Assembly (NCBI GenBank): GCA_020432165.1
Contig: JAGQGU010000013.1
Location: 74,613 to 112,358, forward strand
Reading direction: 5' to 3'
Length of the DNA stretch: 37,746 nt
Source of the DNA: Thermomicrobiales bacterium
Lineage (GTDB): Bacteria; Chloroflexota; Chloroflexia; Thermomicrobiales; UBA6265
Shown here: positions 14,592 through 24,392 of the stretch, piece by piece
How the letters are laid out: every line of letters starts with the position of its first letter
How positions within the stretch are numbered: the first letter of the stretch is position 1
The notes under the pieces: generated by a model
Databases searched by the model: none
The model's input: only the letters and a program-made list of their open reading frames with translations
What the model was told of the DNA's origin: nothing
Translations under genes and position numbers: made by a program

Positions 14592-17500
14592 ATGGCATAC
14601 GTAGAACTCCATCTTCATACCGCCTTCTCCTTTCTGGATGGCGCATCCATGCCGACCGAATATGCGGCGACAGCGGCGGCATACGGCTATACCGCGCTCG
14701 GCGTCACCGATCACGATGGTCTCTATGGCGCGATGGAGTTCGCCCAGGCCGTAAGCGCAGCTGGTATCCAGCCGATTACCGGTGCCGAGATCACACTGGA
14801 TGATGGTAGTCATCTCACACTAATCGCGGAGAACCGGACCGGGTATGGCAACCTCTGCCAGCTCATCACCAATATCAAGCACGGTCGTTTACCAGCACCT
14901 GTCGCACTCGGCGCAGAGCCTGCCCCACCCGCGCTACTGGAGACGTGTCAACTCTCCAACTACACCAACGGACTCATTCTGCTCACCGGTTGCCGGGAGG
15001 GGCAGCTTAGCACCGCCATCGCCGAGAACCGCATGGCCGATGCCGAGCATATCCTCGCGACCTACATCGCCTGGTTCGGAGCGGAGAATGTGGTGGTCGA
15101 GCTGCAGCAGAACTATGTCTTCGGCGATACCAAACGCGTCGCCGGTCTGGTGGAGTTGGCCGATCGCTTCGGCGTACGCTACGCCGCAACTGGCAATGTG
15201 CACTACCACGAACAGTCTCGGCATCGCCTGCAAGATGTGGTGGTAAGTATCGCGAACCGGGCGACGCTGGATACCAGCCACCAACAGCGACGCGCAAATG
15301 CCCAATTCCAACTCAAAACACCTGAAGAGATGGCAACGATCTTCGCGAACTATCCGGAAGCAATCCGTACGACTGAACTGATTGCTGAGCGCTGCACCTC
15401 GTTCGATCTCGCTCACGATCTGGACTATCAGTTCCCTGCCTACGAAACGACCACGGACGAGACACCGGACGAGCACCTGGCGCGTATCTGCCACGAATCG
15501 TTTGAGGTGCGCTATGTAGATGAAACAGACGAAAAGCGAAAAGTTAAAGGGAAAGCACAGCTTCAGGAAGAACTACGACTGATCACCAAACACAATCTGG
15601 CTGGATTCTTCCTGATGTACCGCGATCTTCTCAATCTGGCACGAAATGTCTCCGCCGAGATCAGGGGACGTGATGCCACGGGTTCACGGAGTTTCCTGCC
15701 GCCCGGACGTGGACGCGGTTCGGCAGTCAGCTCCATCGTCTGCTACCTCATCGGACTCTCGCCAGTCGATCCATTGGCCTACGATCTCTATGTGGGTCGC
15801 TTCCTGAATGAAGAACTCCCCTCAGTGCCGGATATCGATATCGATTTCCCACGTGAGATTCGCGAGCGGATGATCGAGCGAGTGTATGAAGTCTATGGAA
15901 CAGACAGAGTCGCACTGGTGTGTGCATTCAGCACCTATCGGCTGCGCAGCGCCGTACGTGATGTTGGCAAGGCTCTCGGGTTACCAGCGGCCGATTTGGA
16001 TCGTATCGCCAAGTTGAGTGAGCCACGCAATGCTGATGCGCTGGACAGAGAATTGGACCGTTTTCCGGAATATGCAAATCGCAAGGATACCGCGCCCTGG
16101 TGTTATCTGATCGATATCGCGCGGCAGCTCAATCGCTTCCCCCGCCATATCACCCAGCACGTCGGCGGGATGGTGATTTCGCAAACACCGCTGAACGAAT
16201 TGATCCCGATCCAACCGGCATCCATGGACGGCCGCTATATCTGTCAATGGGATAAGGATTCCTGCGACGATGCCCGGATGATCAAGATCGATTTTCTGGC
16301 GTTAGGCATGCTCTCGTTGGTAGAGGAAGCGCTCGATTTGATCGATATGCGCGGTGGAAAATCCGTTGATCTCAGTCGGATCAATTTTGAAGACCAGGCC
16401 GTCTATGAAATGATCCATAAGGGCGATACCGTGGGTGTTTTTCAGATCGAAAGCCGCGCCCAAATCCAGATGATTCGACGTACAAAGCCAGAGAACCTGC
16501 AGGATTTGACCGTCCAGGTCGCGATTGTGCGTCCGGGACCGATCATCGGTGGTGCCGTAACACCCTTTGTACAACGTCGTCTCGATCCTCACTGGGAGCC
16601 AGTCTATGATCATCCGCGGCTGGAGCCAGTTCTGGAAGAGACGCTCGGTGTGATCCTCTATCAGGAGCAGGTCGTGCAAGTAGCGGAAGCAATCGCCGGA
16701 TTCACATCCGGACAGGCCGATCAATTACGCCGGGCGATGACACGCAAACGATCACACGAAGCCATGGAAGTACTGCGAAAGTCGTTTGTTGACGGTGCAA
16801 TGGCACAGGAGGATGTAACGATCGAGAAGGCCAATGAAATCTTCGATAAACTTGCTGGTTTTGCCGAGTACGGCTTCCCCAAAAGTCACGCCGCGGCGTT
16901 CGCGTTCCTGGCGTATCAAAGCTGCTGGCTAAAAATACACTTCCCCGCCGAGTTTCTCTGTGCGCTCCTTAATAACCAGCCGATGGGATTCTATGCACCT
17001 CACGTGCTGGTGAACGATGCCAAACGCCACGGTCTTCGGGTACTACGCCCGGATATCAATGCCAGCGGCATCGAGTGCACGGTAGAAAACGAGAAGACCG
17101 TACGGCTGGGGCTGGGGCTGATCAAGGGAATCAGCGAGGATGTCGCGATGCGGATCTACGAGGAGCGTATGTTGGGCGGCGAATATAAATCGCTGGCGGA
17201 TTTTATCCGTCGGGTCGCTCTCCGACCAGAGGCTCAGGAAAATCTGATCGCCGCTGGTGCCTGCGATTGTTTCTCTCTGGGACGACGTGAGATGCTGTGG
17301 CAGATCGGCTTGTTCATTACACCTATTGGTTTTCGGGACAAACGTACCCGCCGGTATGGTGGCCAGCAAATGTCTCTCCCCCTACCCACCAAACAGGATC
17401 ACGTGGATTTGCCTCCCACTACCCTGTGGGAACGCATGGCCGATGAATATCGCATGCTGGGGCTTTCGGTGCAGCATCACCCCATGTTTTTACTGCGTCA

Positions 17501-17972
17501 CAAACTGCCGCCGGGTATGACGGCTACCAAAGAACTGGAACACTTGCCCGATGGTTCCAAGGTTTTTGTACCGGGATTGATCGTGTGTCGCCAACGCCCC
17601 GGTACGGCCAAAGGCATCACTTTCCTCCTCCTGGAGGACGAGTTTGGTCTGGTGAATATCGTGATTTATCCGGATCTCTACGAACAGCAGCGGCTCTATG
17701 TTCGCTCAACACCATTGCTGATCGTGGAAGGCAAGCTTCAGTTGGCAAACAACAATGTGAATATTGTGGCGGAACGAGTTTACCCGATGGAGGACAGTCC
17801 GTTTATCGCGCCAACACCGAATTTCGCCGAAGAGATGTCGGACGAAATGGAGCAAGAGGTCGATCCGGAGCGAATACAACTGGTCAGTATCCCGGCACGG
17901 AATCTGATTGAGGTGCCGATTACACAGGCAGATATCCGCGCGGTCACACCGGATTCGCACAATTATCGATAG
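14592..17972 (+). CDS. dnaE2: Error-prone DNA polymerase III alpha subunit (DnaE2)
   Basis: 1126 aa from the ATG at 14592, placing the PHP domain at the very N-terminus (VELHLHTAFSFLDGAS, His7 and His9); the GTG at 14571 lies inside a repeat. The FSFLDGAS form and length under 1150 aa are typical of DnaE2 and not replicative DnaE1. The polymerase active site shows PDIDIDFP and KIDFLALGML (three catalytic Asp), with GRGSAVSS and the tandem HhH region. The C-terminal OB-fold begins at FVPGLIVCRQRP. It performs translesion synthesis together with ImuB under SOS control. There is no clear ribosome binding site. Its stop codon abuts the stop of the convergent gene. Confidence 0.93.
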   Translation: MAYVELHLHTAFSFLDGASMPTEYAATAAAYGYTALGVTDHDGLYGAMEFAQAVSAAGIQPITGAEITLDDGSHLTLIAENRTGYGNLCQLITNIKHGRLPAPVALGAEPAPPALLETCQLSNYTNGLILLTGCREGQLSTAIAENRMADAEHILATYIAWFGAENVVVELQQNYVFGDTKRVAGLVELADRFGVRYAATGNVHYHEQSRHRLQDVVVSIANRATLDTSHQQRRANAQFQLKTPEEMATIFANYPEAIRTTELIAERCTSFDLAHDLDYQFPAYETTTDETPDEHLARICHESFEVRYVDETDEKRKVKGKAQLQEELRLITKHNLAGFFLMYRDLLNLARNVSAEIRGRDATGSRSFLPPGRGRGSAVSSIVCYLIGLSPVDPLAYDLYVGRFLNEELPSVPDIDIDFPREIRERMIERVYEVYGTDRVALVCAFSTYRLRSAVRDVGKALGLPAADLDRIAKLSEPRNADALDRELDRFPEYANRKDTAPWCYLIDIARQLNRFPRHITQHVGGMVISQTPLNELIPIQPASMDGRYICQWDKDSCDDARMIKIDFLALGMLSLVEEALDLIDMRGGKSVDLSRINFEDQAVYEMIHKGDTVGVFQIESRAQIQMIRRTKPENLQDLTVQVAIVRPGPIIGGAVTPFVQRRLDPHWEPVYDHPRLEPVLEETLGVILYQEQVVQVAEAIAGFTSGQADQLRRAMTRKRSHEAMEVLRKSFVDGAMAQEDVTIEKANEIFDKLAGFAEYGFPKSHAAAFAFLAYQSCWLKIHFPAEFLCALLNNQPMGFYAPHVLVNDAKRHGLRVLRPDINASGIECTVENEKTVRLGLGLIKGISEDVAMRIYEERMLGGEYKSLADFIRRVALRPEAQENLIAAGACDCFSLGRREMLWQIGLFITPIGFRDKRTRRYGGQQMSLPLPTKQDHVDLPPTTLWERMADEYRMLGLSVQHHPMFLLRHKLPPGMTATKELEHLPDGSKVFVPGLIVCRQRPGTAKGITFLLLEDEFGLVNIVIYPDLYEQQRLYVRSTPLLIVEGKLQLANNNVNIVAERVYPMEDSPFIAPTPNFAEEMSDEMEQEVDPERIQLVSIPARNLIEVPITQADIRAVTPDSHNYR

Positions 17973-20390
17973 CTATGGGACTATGCGTTGGTAAATGCGC
18001 ACACCATTCTGCTCAAAGACAAGCTCCCAGCCCTCACCGGGAAAATCGGGATTGTTCGCGACCTCAACCGGTGTGGTGGACATTCTGCCCGGATCGGGAT
18101 GAGAGATGGGCGCACCATTCGTCTCGACAGGTCCGATGTAGATGAACGTAACCCCATACTTGTCCAGTAACTCCGTATTCAGGGGCAACTGGTACATGGC
18201 ATCGATATCCAGGACGCGCTGAGAGAAGCCCGCCAGCATCTCACTATCACCAAGATGCCACTGGTTCTCATGACCGATCCAGCCCATGACGGTCGGGATG
18301 CCGGTCGCGCCGGCCACACGACCAACCGCGTAGTCCCACTCGCCACCACCGGAGGCGAGAATGACATCGTTCTCATCCGCATGATCCCACAACCATTGGA
18401 TGGCAGCGTGCTCGGCAGCGTCCATTGATCCAGGCTCAGATTTCAGATAGGCAAGACCATCGATACCAACCCATTCCCGGTTCGGATTGCGCCAATCCAG
18501 CCACTGCTGACCCGCCACCAGCGGATAGGCCAATCCGATGGTGAGCATGGCAGCAACTACTGCAGGCAGGGTGACACGCAGCACCCCATTCCAGCGCAGC
18601 GATTTCCACAGTGCCACCACACCGATACCAGAGGCAACCGACATGATCAGCCACACCTGGTAGGTCACCTTGAAGACCGTATTCATACGACTACCGGTGT
18701 AGATATCGCTGATGTAGAAGAACTCCGGGATCAGCAGGAGCAACAATGCGAAGGCAAAGAGCACCAAAGAGACGTTCGCTGGTGTCAATCGGGCATCGCG
18801 CTCCAGTAGCAGCCAGATGACGATCACCGGCAGCCCACAGAAGAGCAGCAAGTGCACCGGCAAGATAATGGCTCCGAGCAAACAGAGCACGCCAAAACCG
18901 ATCGCGAAATAGTGGGTATAGGGATCGGTATACGGCTGCTCACCCATCCGCCGCAACCTGTAGCTCATGACGGGCTCGCGACGGCGGATAACCTCACCGA
19001 CGAGGAGCAGAAGCATAATCGTGTACTGGAACCCGAACATACCAAAGAACTCGCCGGGGCGCGTTGGATCGCCCTGATAGAGCGCAATACTTTGCAGCAG
19101 CCCCCCAACAACGGGAATATGGCCGACGATATCACCGAACGCGGAATCCACCGGTCGGGATGGTGCCGTGAAATGCAAGTGGAAGGGCAACCAGGCCAGG
19201 ATCGAACTCGCCCCCAGTACAACCAGCGACCCTAGCTGCGTACGCCACCCCAAGCCAACCGTGCCGAAGAGAAGTGCCAATGCGGCGATACCGGCATACG
19301 TGGGAAAGTCCCAGGAGTTCAGCGCATAGAGTGAACCGAGTAATCCGCCAGCGAGGACAATTCTGCCCAGATCGCGTCGCCAGAAATGCTGTCCATCCTC
19401 CACCCGACCCAGCGTGAGCAACGCCCAGGCGACTCCCAGCGCGGTTGCGACAAAGGGCAACGCCATCACGTGCGGATGGAGGTCACCAAGTGTGAAGCTG
19501 AAACTCGGGAATTCCGTAATCGGATTGTATGGATAATCGGGATCAAGCGAATCGCGAAAGATCCGCGATGCCTTCCAGCCAATACCGTTCCAGTAATCGG
19601 GGCCACCTTCGCCAATCAGCACCTTCCAGGTCGACCATGAGTTGCCCATGATCAACGCCATCAGCATACCGACAATGCCACCGATACGTGCTGCGGTCTC
19701 TCCATAGAAACGCCCCAGCACCATCGCGATAACGCCAGCGATAGCAACAACTGCCATCGCGAAGGTCGTGATCAACGCGAGATTGAAGACCTCAGCTGGC
19801 ATGAGTCGAGTCATTTTGCCGAAGCCACCGAAGATGGCATATCCAAGGTAGTAGTAGTTCAGAGACTCGCCGCTCAACCAGGCATCGTGCGGTGGCATGG
19901 AGCTACTCTGCATTACGCTGCCCAGCATCATCAGTTCGCCAGGCTTCTCAGTCCAGTTTGCATCGGGGCCATACCCACGGAACCAGAGGAAAGCCGCGAA
20001 CGCAATGACGTAAACCACCTCTGCCAACGCAAAGTGCCGCAGGGTATCGACAGTGATCATGCGATGGCGCAGGGCCAATGCCCAACCGATCACACCCAGG
20101 ATGACCAGGCTCGCCCACAGCATAGGCCCGGTCCAGACACCGAGGCGATCGCTCCAGCCGCTCAGAAACCAGACTGGCCAGATAACAAGCAGCATACCGA
20201 TCGGTCGCCCGAATCCGGCACCACGACCCACGCAGCGTCGAAAGAGATAGATCGTCGCCGGCATCGCGGCAATGGTGGCAAGAAGTGTGACGAGGTACCA
20301 CCACAGGGTAGGAAGGAACCAGTTCACAGGCGGATGTCCAGACACGATGACGTGAACGGGCTCACCGAAGTGAGCGTTATAGCCTGTCAA
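17973..20390 (-). CDS. DUF2298 (Chlor_Arch_YYY) large membrane protein
   Basis: 805 aa, with many membrane segments through about residue 620 and a soluble C-terminal part. The defining YYY motif is in ESLNYYYLGYAIFGG, together with FSFTLGDLHPHVMALPF, an acidic-His loop typical of GT-C-type glycosyltransferase folds. The C-terminal block DVILASGGGEWDYAVGRVAGATGIPTVMGWIGHENQW is also typical of the family, known mainly from Chloroflexota and archaea. It is predicted to transfer sugars at the membrane, but no substrate is established. The TTG at 20390 is 16 nt after the response regulator stop; GTGs a few codons further in are possible starts. It is the last gene of the kinase-regulator operon. 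Confidence 0.85.
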   Translation of the reverse strand: MTGYNAHFGEPVHVIVSGHPPVNWFLPTLWWYLVTLLATIAAMPATIYLFRRCVGRGAGFGRPIGMLLVIWPVWFLSGWSDRLGVWTGPMLWASLVILGVIGWALALRHRMITVDTLRHFALAEVVYVIAFAAFLWFRGYGPDANWTEKPGELMMLGSVMQSSSMPPHDAWLSGESLNYYYLGYAIFGGFGKMTRLMPAEVFNLALITTFAMAVVAIAGVIAMVLGRFYGETAARIGGIVGMLMALIMGNSWSTWKVLIGEGGPDYWNGIGWKASRIFRDSLDPDYPYNPITEFPSFSFTLGDLHPHVMALPFVATALGVAWALLTLGRVEDGQHFWRRDLGRIVLAGGLLGSLYALNSWDFPTYAGIAALALLFGTVGLGWRTQLGSLVVLGASSILAWLPFHLHFTAPSRPVDSAFGDIVGHIPVVGGLLQSIALYQGDPTRPGEFFGMFGFQYTIMLLLLVGEVIRRREPVMSYRLRRMGEQPYTDPYTHYFAIGFGVLCLLGAIILPVHLLLFCGLPVIVIWLLLERDARLTPANVSLVLFAFALLLLLIPEFFYISDIYTGSRMNTVFKVTYQVWLIMSVASGIGVVALWKSLRWNGVLRVTLPAVVAAMLTIGLAYPLVAGQQWLDWRNPNREWVGIDGLAYLKSEPGSMDAAEHAAIQWLWDHADENDVILASGGGEWDYAVGRVAGATGIPTVMGWIGHENQWHLGDSEMLAGFSQRVLDIDAMYQLPLNTELLDKYGVTFIYIGPVETNGAPISHPDPGRMSTTPVEVANNPDFPGEGWELVFEQNGVRIYQRIVP

Positions 20391-20406
20391 TGGTAGCGGA
20401 TTCCGG

Positions 20407-21042
20407 CTAGATCAGCCCACGGCGAATGGCGACAGCCACAGCGCTGGCGCGGTCACTGGCACCAAGCTTCTGATAGATGGTGGCTAACCGTTTCTTTACC
20501 GCCACCTCGCTCAGATCCATTCCCGTGGCGATGGCGCGGTTACTGGCTCCCTGGCTGGTGCGGCGCAAAATCTCGATCTCTTCTTCTGAGAGGGCGAATT
20601 CCCGGGCCGTCTTCTCACGAGCCAAACCCCCAATCTCTTCCAACACGCCATCCAGCAGTTCGGGGCTAAGCTGGCGCCGACCGTGAGAGGCATCACGGAT
20701 AGAGGTTATGAGTTGCTCGCTAGGTGTGCTCTTAAGCAGGTAGCCATCCGCACCAGCCTCCAATGCCTGCGTCACATAGGCTTGATCGCCGTAGGACGTT
20801 AGCACGATGATCGCCCCTTCGAACTGCTGCTCGCGGAGTCGTCTGGTGGTCTGGATACCCGTAGCTCCCGGCATACGCAGATCGAGCAATATCACCTGGG
20901 GTCTGAGTGCCTTGGCCTGCGTTAACGCCGTCGCGGCATCGTGCGCGGTTCCGGTCACATCAATATCACCAGCAGTTTCCAGCAGTTTACGAAGACCCTC
21001 GATGACGACGGGATGATCGTCTACCAAAAGCACGGTAATCAT
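20407..21042 (-). CDS. NarL/FixJ-type response regulator
   Basis: 211 aa. The receiver domain has Asp8 and Asp9 (VDDHPVV), phosphoacceptor Asp54 (LLDLRMPG), Thr in VLTSYG and Lys in LLKSTPSEQL. The output is a LuxR-type helix-turn-helix at about residues 145-205 (FALSEEEIEILRRTSQGASNRAIA, then VAVKKRLATIYQKLG). It lies 15 nt after the histidine kinase gene on the same strand, so it is its partner. The target genes are unknown; the DUF2298 gene immediately downstream is in the same transcript. Confidence 0.93.
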   Translation of the reverse strand: MITVLLVDDHPVVIEGLRKLLETAGDIDVTGTAHDAATALTQAKALRPQVILLDLRMPGATGIQTTRRLREQQFEGAIIVLTSYGDQAYVTQALEAGADGYLLKSTPSEQLITSIRDASHGRRQLSPELLDGVLEEIGGLAREKTAREFALSEEEIEILRRTSQGASNRAIATGMDLSEVAVKKRLATIYQKLGASDRASAVAVAIRRGLI

Positions 21043-21057
21043 GGGATGCTCCCGCGG

Positions 21058-23013
21058 CTAAGCGTCCTCCTCCGGACGCTCGTCATCACTATTGTGCGCC
21101 GATTCGGAAGAATCCTCCACTGTGTCACCGGTACGATCGCGGAGAATTGTCTCCAAAAGTGCATCGGACATGACACCGCCGGTATCGCGACGTTCAACGA
21201 TGATCACCGTTCCACCACCCGGGCGACTGAGTATTTCGAAGTCGGCATCAATCGCCGCGGCCCGCTCCCGCATCGAGAGGAGCCCCAGCGACGTTGGCCG
21301 TCGGGCCTTGTTCGGATCGAAACCAGCACCGTTATCGCGAATGGTGACGCGGAGAAGACTATTCACGTATTCGAGCCGAACCACAGCCTCATCTGCCCCG
21401 GCATGCCGGAGAACGTTATGCAGCGCTTCCTGGACGATGCGATAGATGCCGAGTCGCACCTCAGGTGTAAGCGGAGGTGGTTCATCGATAACTTCCAGAC
21501 GCGCATGTAGGCCAGTGCGTTGAATGGTGCTGACAAAGGCTTCGATCGCGGCGACAACACCGAGGTCATCAAGATCAGGAGGTCGCAGGTCGAAGATAAT
21601 ACCGTGCAGTTCTTCGCTGGCGCGTTCGAGCAGATCGTTCACATCTCCCAAACTCTCCTGCACCATCTCCGGCGACGCCCCGCCATTGGCCCGCTGCAAC
21701 GCACGACTCTGATACAGGGCGCCAGTGATAAGCGGGCTCACCGCATCGTGGATTTCGGAGGCGATGTGCCGACGTTCATCCTCCTGCATGCGCAGATCGC
21801 GGCGAAGCAGATCGCGCAGTTGCTCGTTCTGACGTGAACGCTCGGCTTGCCCCTCCTCGTTCTCGCGCATGATCTCCTCGGTGTGATCGCGAAGTTGGAC
21901 AAGGGCATCCCGCAGATCGGCGAGATCGCCAGAACCATGCCCGGAGATAGGGGTCTTGAAATCGCCTTCTGCCAGACGATGCGCGCTCTCCGTAAGGTCA
22001 AAGAGTGAGCGGGTAATAAGCTCGCCAAAGACGAACGAGACAATGAGATAGACGAATGCCGCTACCATCAGAAGCGCCAGCATCTGCTCCCATAGCCCGG
22101 TGAGCTGTGTCTCCGGCACAGCTGCGGTAACCATCACACTCCAGCTGACTGTCTCCAGACTGACTGGAGTCATTACCGCGCTCCGCTCAATCCCCGAAAG
22201 CGACTGATACCGGAAACTCTCCGCACCTTCGCCTGAGAATGAAACGCCCTGAGAGACCAGATTCTCTATCCACTGCGTCTCGTTGGTGCGTATGTCGTTG
22301 GTGGAAATGACAACCTGCTGGCCAGCGAGAACGATAACTTCAGACTTGCCTCGACTGGCTGGCAACAACTGTTGCGCCAACGCATCGGTAGGGATCACAG
22401 CACCCAGCACACCGCGGATAGTACCGGGCGGAGAGACCGTGGGTGTGGCCACCATATCTGGCTGGCCAGAAGCAGCGGTGGCCGTGATGTTTGTGGTTTC
22501 GGAGGATGTGGTTTCGGAGACATTACTGACAGGCACGAGGATAACGATCACGCTGGTGGGAGGATCAAGAGGGATATCGATGCGACCAGATACCGATCGC
22601 TGCCCGGTCGCTAGCACACTATCGATCTGGCTATCGATAGCGGGCAGGATGGAAGAATCGACTGTACCCGCCTGACTGATCAGATTTCCGTTCTCATCCA
22701 GCAGGAAAAGCCCGGTAAACTCAGGGCGAACCGCGCGTGATTGCGCGAGCATGTTTGAGGCGGCGTCCGCATCGCTATGCTCAATGATGACGGGATTACT
22801 CGCCAGATTCTCCAGGCCACGAAAAACAGAACCAATATACCCACTAACGGAGTTGGCCATTTGCGAGGCGAGCACCGTTTCTGAGGAGGTCAGATCCTCA
22901 ACACGGTCACTGTTGTTGTTGGAAATCAGCAGCCAGTTAAAGCCAATGAGCGGAACCAGGCTAAGCAGGCCAAAGAGCAAGAACCGAATCCGAATGGTCC
23001 AAAATCGGTTCAC
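21058..23013 (-). CDS. Membrane sensor histidine kinase, HisKA_3 type
   Basis: 651 aa with a GTG start after GGGAGGAGC. A first membrane helix at residues 10-27 (FLLFGLLSLVPLIGF) and a second near 315-335 enclose a large extracytoplasmic, Cache-like sensor of about 285 residues. Then come HAMP (LTESAHRLAEGDFKTPISG), a coiled coil, the HisKA_3 dimerisation box with the phosphoacceptor His in HIASEIHDAVSPL, and a HATPase domain with N (EALHNVLRHA), DNGAGFD and LGLLSMRERA motifs. The acidic tail after about residue 615 is unusual. The ligand is unknown. A Ser/Thr/Val-rich insert sits mid-sensor (about 165-200). Confidence 0.92.
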   Translation of the reverse strand: MNRFWTIRIRFLLFGLLSLVPLIGFNWLLISNNNSDRVEDLTSSETVLASQMANSVSGYIGSVFRGLENLASNPVIIEHSDADAASNMLAQSRAVRPEFTGLFLLDENGNLISQAGTVDSSILPAIDSQIDSVLATGQRSVSGRIDIPLDPPTSVIVILVPVSNVSETTSSETTNITATAASGQPDMVATPTVSPPGTIRGVLGAVIPTDALAQQLLPASRGKSEVIVLAGQQVVISTNDIRTNETQWIENLVSQGVSFSGEGAESFRYQSLSGIERSAVMTPVSLETVSWSVMVTAAVPETQLTGLWEQMLALLMVAAFVYLIVSFVFGELITRSLFDLTESAHRLAEGDFKTPISGHGSGDLADLRDALVQLRDHTEEIMRENEEGQAERSRQNEQLRDLLRRDLRMQEDERRHIASEIHDAVSPLITGALYQSRALQRANGGASPEMVQESLGDVNDLLERASEELHGIIFDLRPPDLDDLGVVAAIEAFVSTIQRTGLHARLEVIDEPPPLTPEVRLGIYRIVQEALHNVLRHAGADEAVVRLEYVNSLLRVTIRDNGAGFDPNKARRPTSLGLLSMRERAAAIDADFEILSRPGGGTVIIVERRDTGGVMSDALLETILRDRTGDTVEDSSESAHNSDDERPEEDA

Positions 23014-23249
23014 TGTGCTCCTCCCGATGCCGATCGTGCTGCGACGACCCTGGCATGGCGAGAAAAGAGCATCTTTCTGATGGCGAAACCTGAAAACATC
23101 TCCATAGCCACTCTATTGTCGCGCGGGAAGAGCACGAATACGATGTCCATTTGGTCCCCTAACCCTATCCATTTGTCCTGGCCACTGCCCGATCCGGGAA
23201 TCTGATGTTAGGGTGTAGTGCAAGTAGAGGTGATCCGAAAGGAAGGGAT

Positions 23250-24392
23250 ATGAGCAGAGTTGCAGTTATTGGGGGTGGCATTGTTGGTGCCAGTGCTGCG
23301 TTTCATCTGGCCGAAGCTGGCATCGAAACGGTGCTGGTGGATAATGCGGCAGCCGGGCGAGCTACCTCCGCCGGTGCCGGTATCGTTGCCCCGGGTACAA
23401 GCATGCGCAATACACCGGGTTTCGCACAGCTGAGCCAACCGGCCGTGCATTACTATCCGCAACTCGTGGAAAAACTCTCGGCATTGGGAGTGGATAACGC
23501 AGGCTACGAAGTCTGCGGCAAGCTGGTGGTAGCCGATACCCCGGAGAAGGCTGAGCAACTTCCTGGCAATACCGAGATATTCCGACAGAGATATCGCGAT
23601 GGCATGCCGAACATCGGCGAGATTGAGGCGATCACTCCTGCACAGGCGCAGGAGTTGTTACCGACATTGGGCGAAGTTCTGGGTGCGATCTTTGTGCCCG
23701 CGGCCGCTCGTGTGGATGGCACGAAGATGCGGGCAGCGATGACGGCTGGCGCCGAGAGGCTCGGGGCACGGATCATCATTGGCGATGCCACGCTGATTGT
23801 CGACAATGGCGAGGTGAAGGCGATAGCGGTTGCCGATGAGATCATCGCGATCGATAGCGTGGTTATCGCCGCAGGTGCCTGGATCAACCAGCTAATGACC
23901 CCATTGCATTATCAATTACCGATTGCTCCCCAGAAAGGACAAATCCTCCATATAGAGATGCCGGAGCAAGAGACCACGAACTGGCCGATTCTGGACTGGA
24001 ACAGTTCCCAGTATCAGCTCTGCTTTGGCCCGAATCGCGTTGTCTGTGGTGCCACCCGCGAGTTCGACTCCGGTTACGATCTCCGCGTGACCCCGGCGGG
24101 CATGAAGCACATCCTGGATGAACAGCTTCGCCTCTGCCCCGGACTGGCTAACGGCACCATCGCCGAAGTCCGCGTTGGGCTGCGCCCCTACTCAGCCGAT
24201 GAGCGGCCGTTTATCGGCCGTGTACCCAACCACCAGAACGTGGTGGTCTGTGATGGTCATGGACCGAGTGGATTGATGCTTGGGCCTTATAGCGGACTAT
24301 TGGCCGCGGAACTCGCACGAGGAGAAGCGCCCTCGATTGATCTCAGTCTCTATGCGCTTGAGCGCGTAGCCAGGGAGAATATGCACGCATGA
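23250..24392 (+). CDS. FAD-dependent oxidoreductase, DAO family
   Basis: 380 aa from the ATG at 23250, behind AAAGGA at 23238; the frame's earlier start at 23205 has no such site. The N-terminal Rossmann motif is VAVIGGGIVGASAAFHLAEAG with the FAD-binding Asp in VLVDNA. The C-terminal R-P-x-S-A-D-E-R-P-F-I-G and GHGPSGLMLGP blocks are typical of the DAO superfamily (D-amino acid dehydrogenase, glycine oxidase, sarcosine oxidase). The substrate is probably an amine or amino acid. The next gene overlaps by ATGA. The 236 bp upstream hold AACCCTA / TTAGGGT arms at 23161-23167 and 23209-23215, a possible but unproven operator. Confidence 0.87.
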   Translation: MSRVAVIGGGIVGASAAFHLAEAGIETVLVDNAAAGRATSAGAGIVAPGTSMRNTPGFAQLSQPAVHYYPQLVEKLSALGVDNAGYEVCGKLVVADTPEKAEQLPGNTEIFRQRYRDGMPNIGEIEAITPAQAQELLPTLGEVLGAIFVPAAARVDGTKMRAAMTAGAERLGARIIIGDATLIVDNGEVKAIAVADEIIAIDSVVIAAGAWINQLMTPLHYQLPIAPQKGQILHIEMPEQETTNWPILDWNSSQYQLCFGPNRVVCGATREFDSGYDLRVTPAGMKHILDEQLRLCPGLANGTIAEVRVGLRPYSADERPFIGRVPNHQNVVVCDGHGPSGLMLGPYSGLLAAELARGEAPSIDLSLYALERVARENMHA

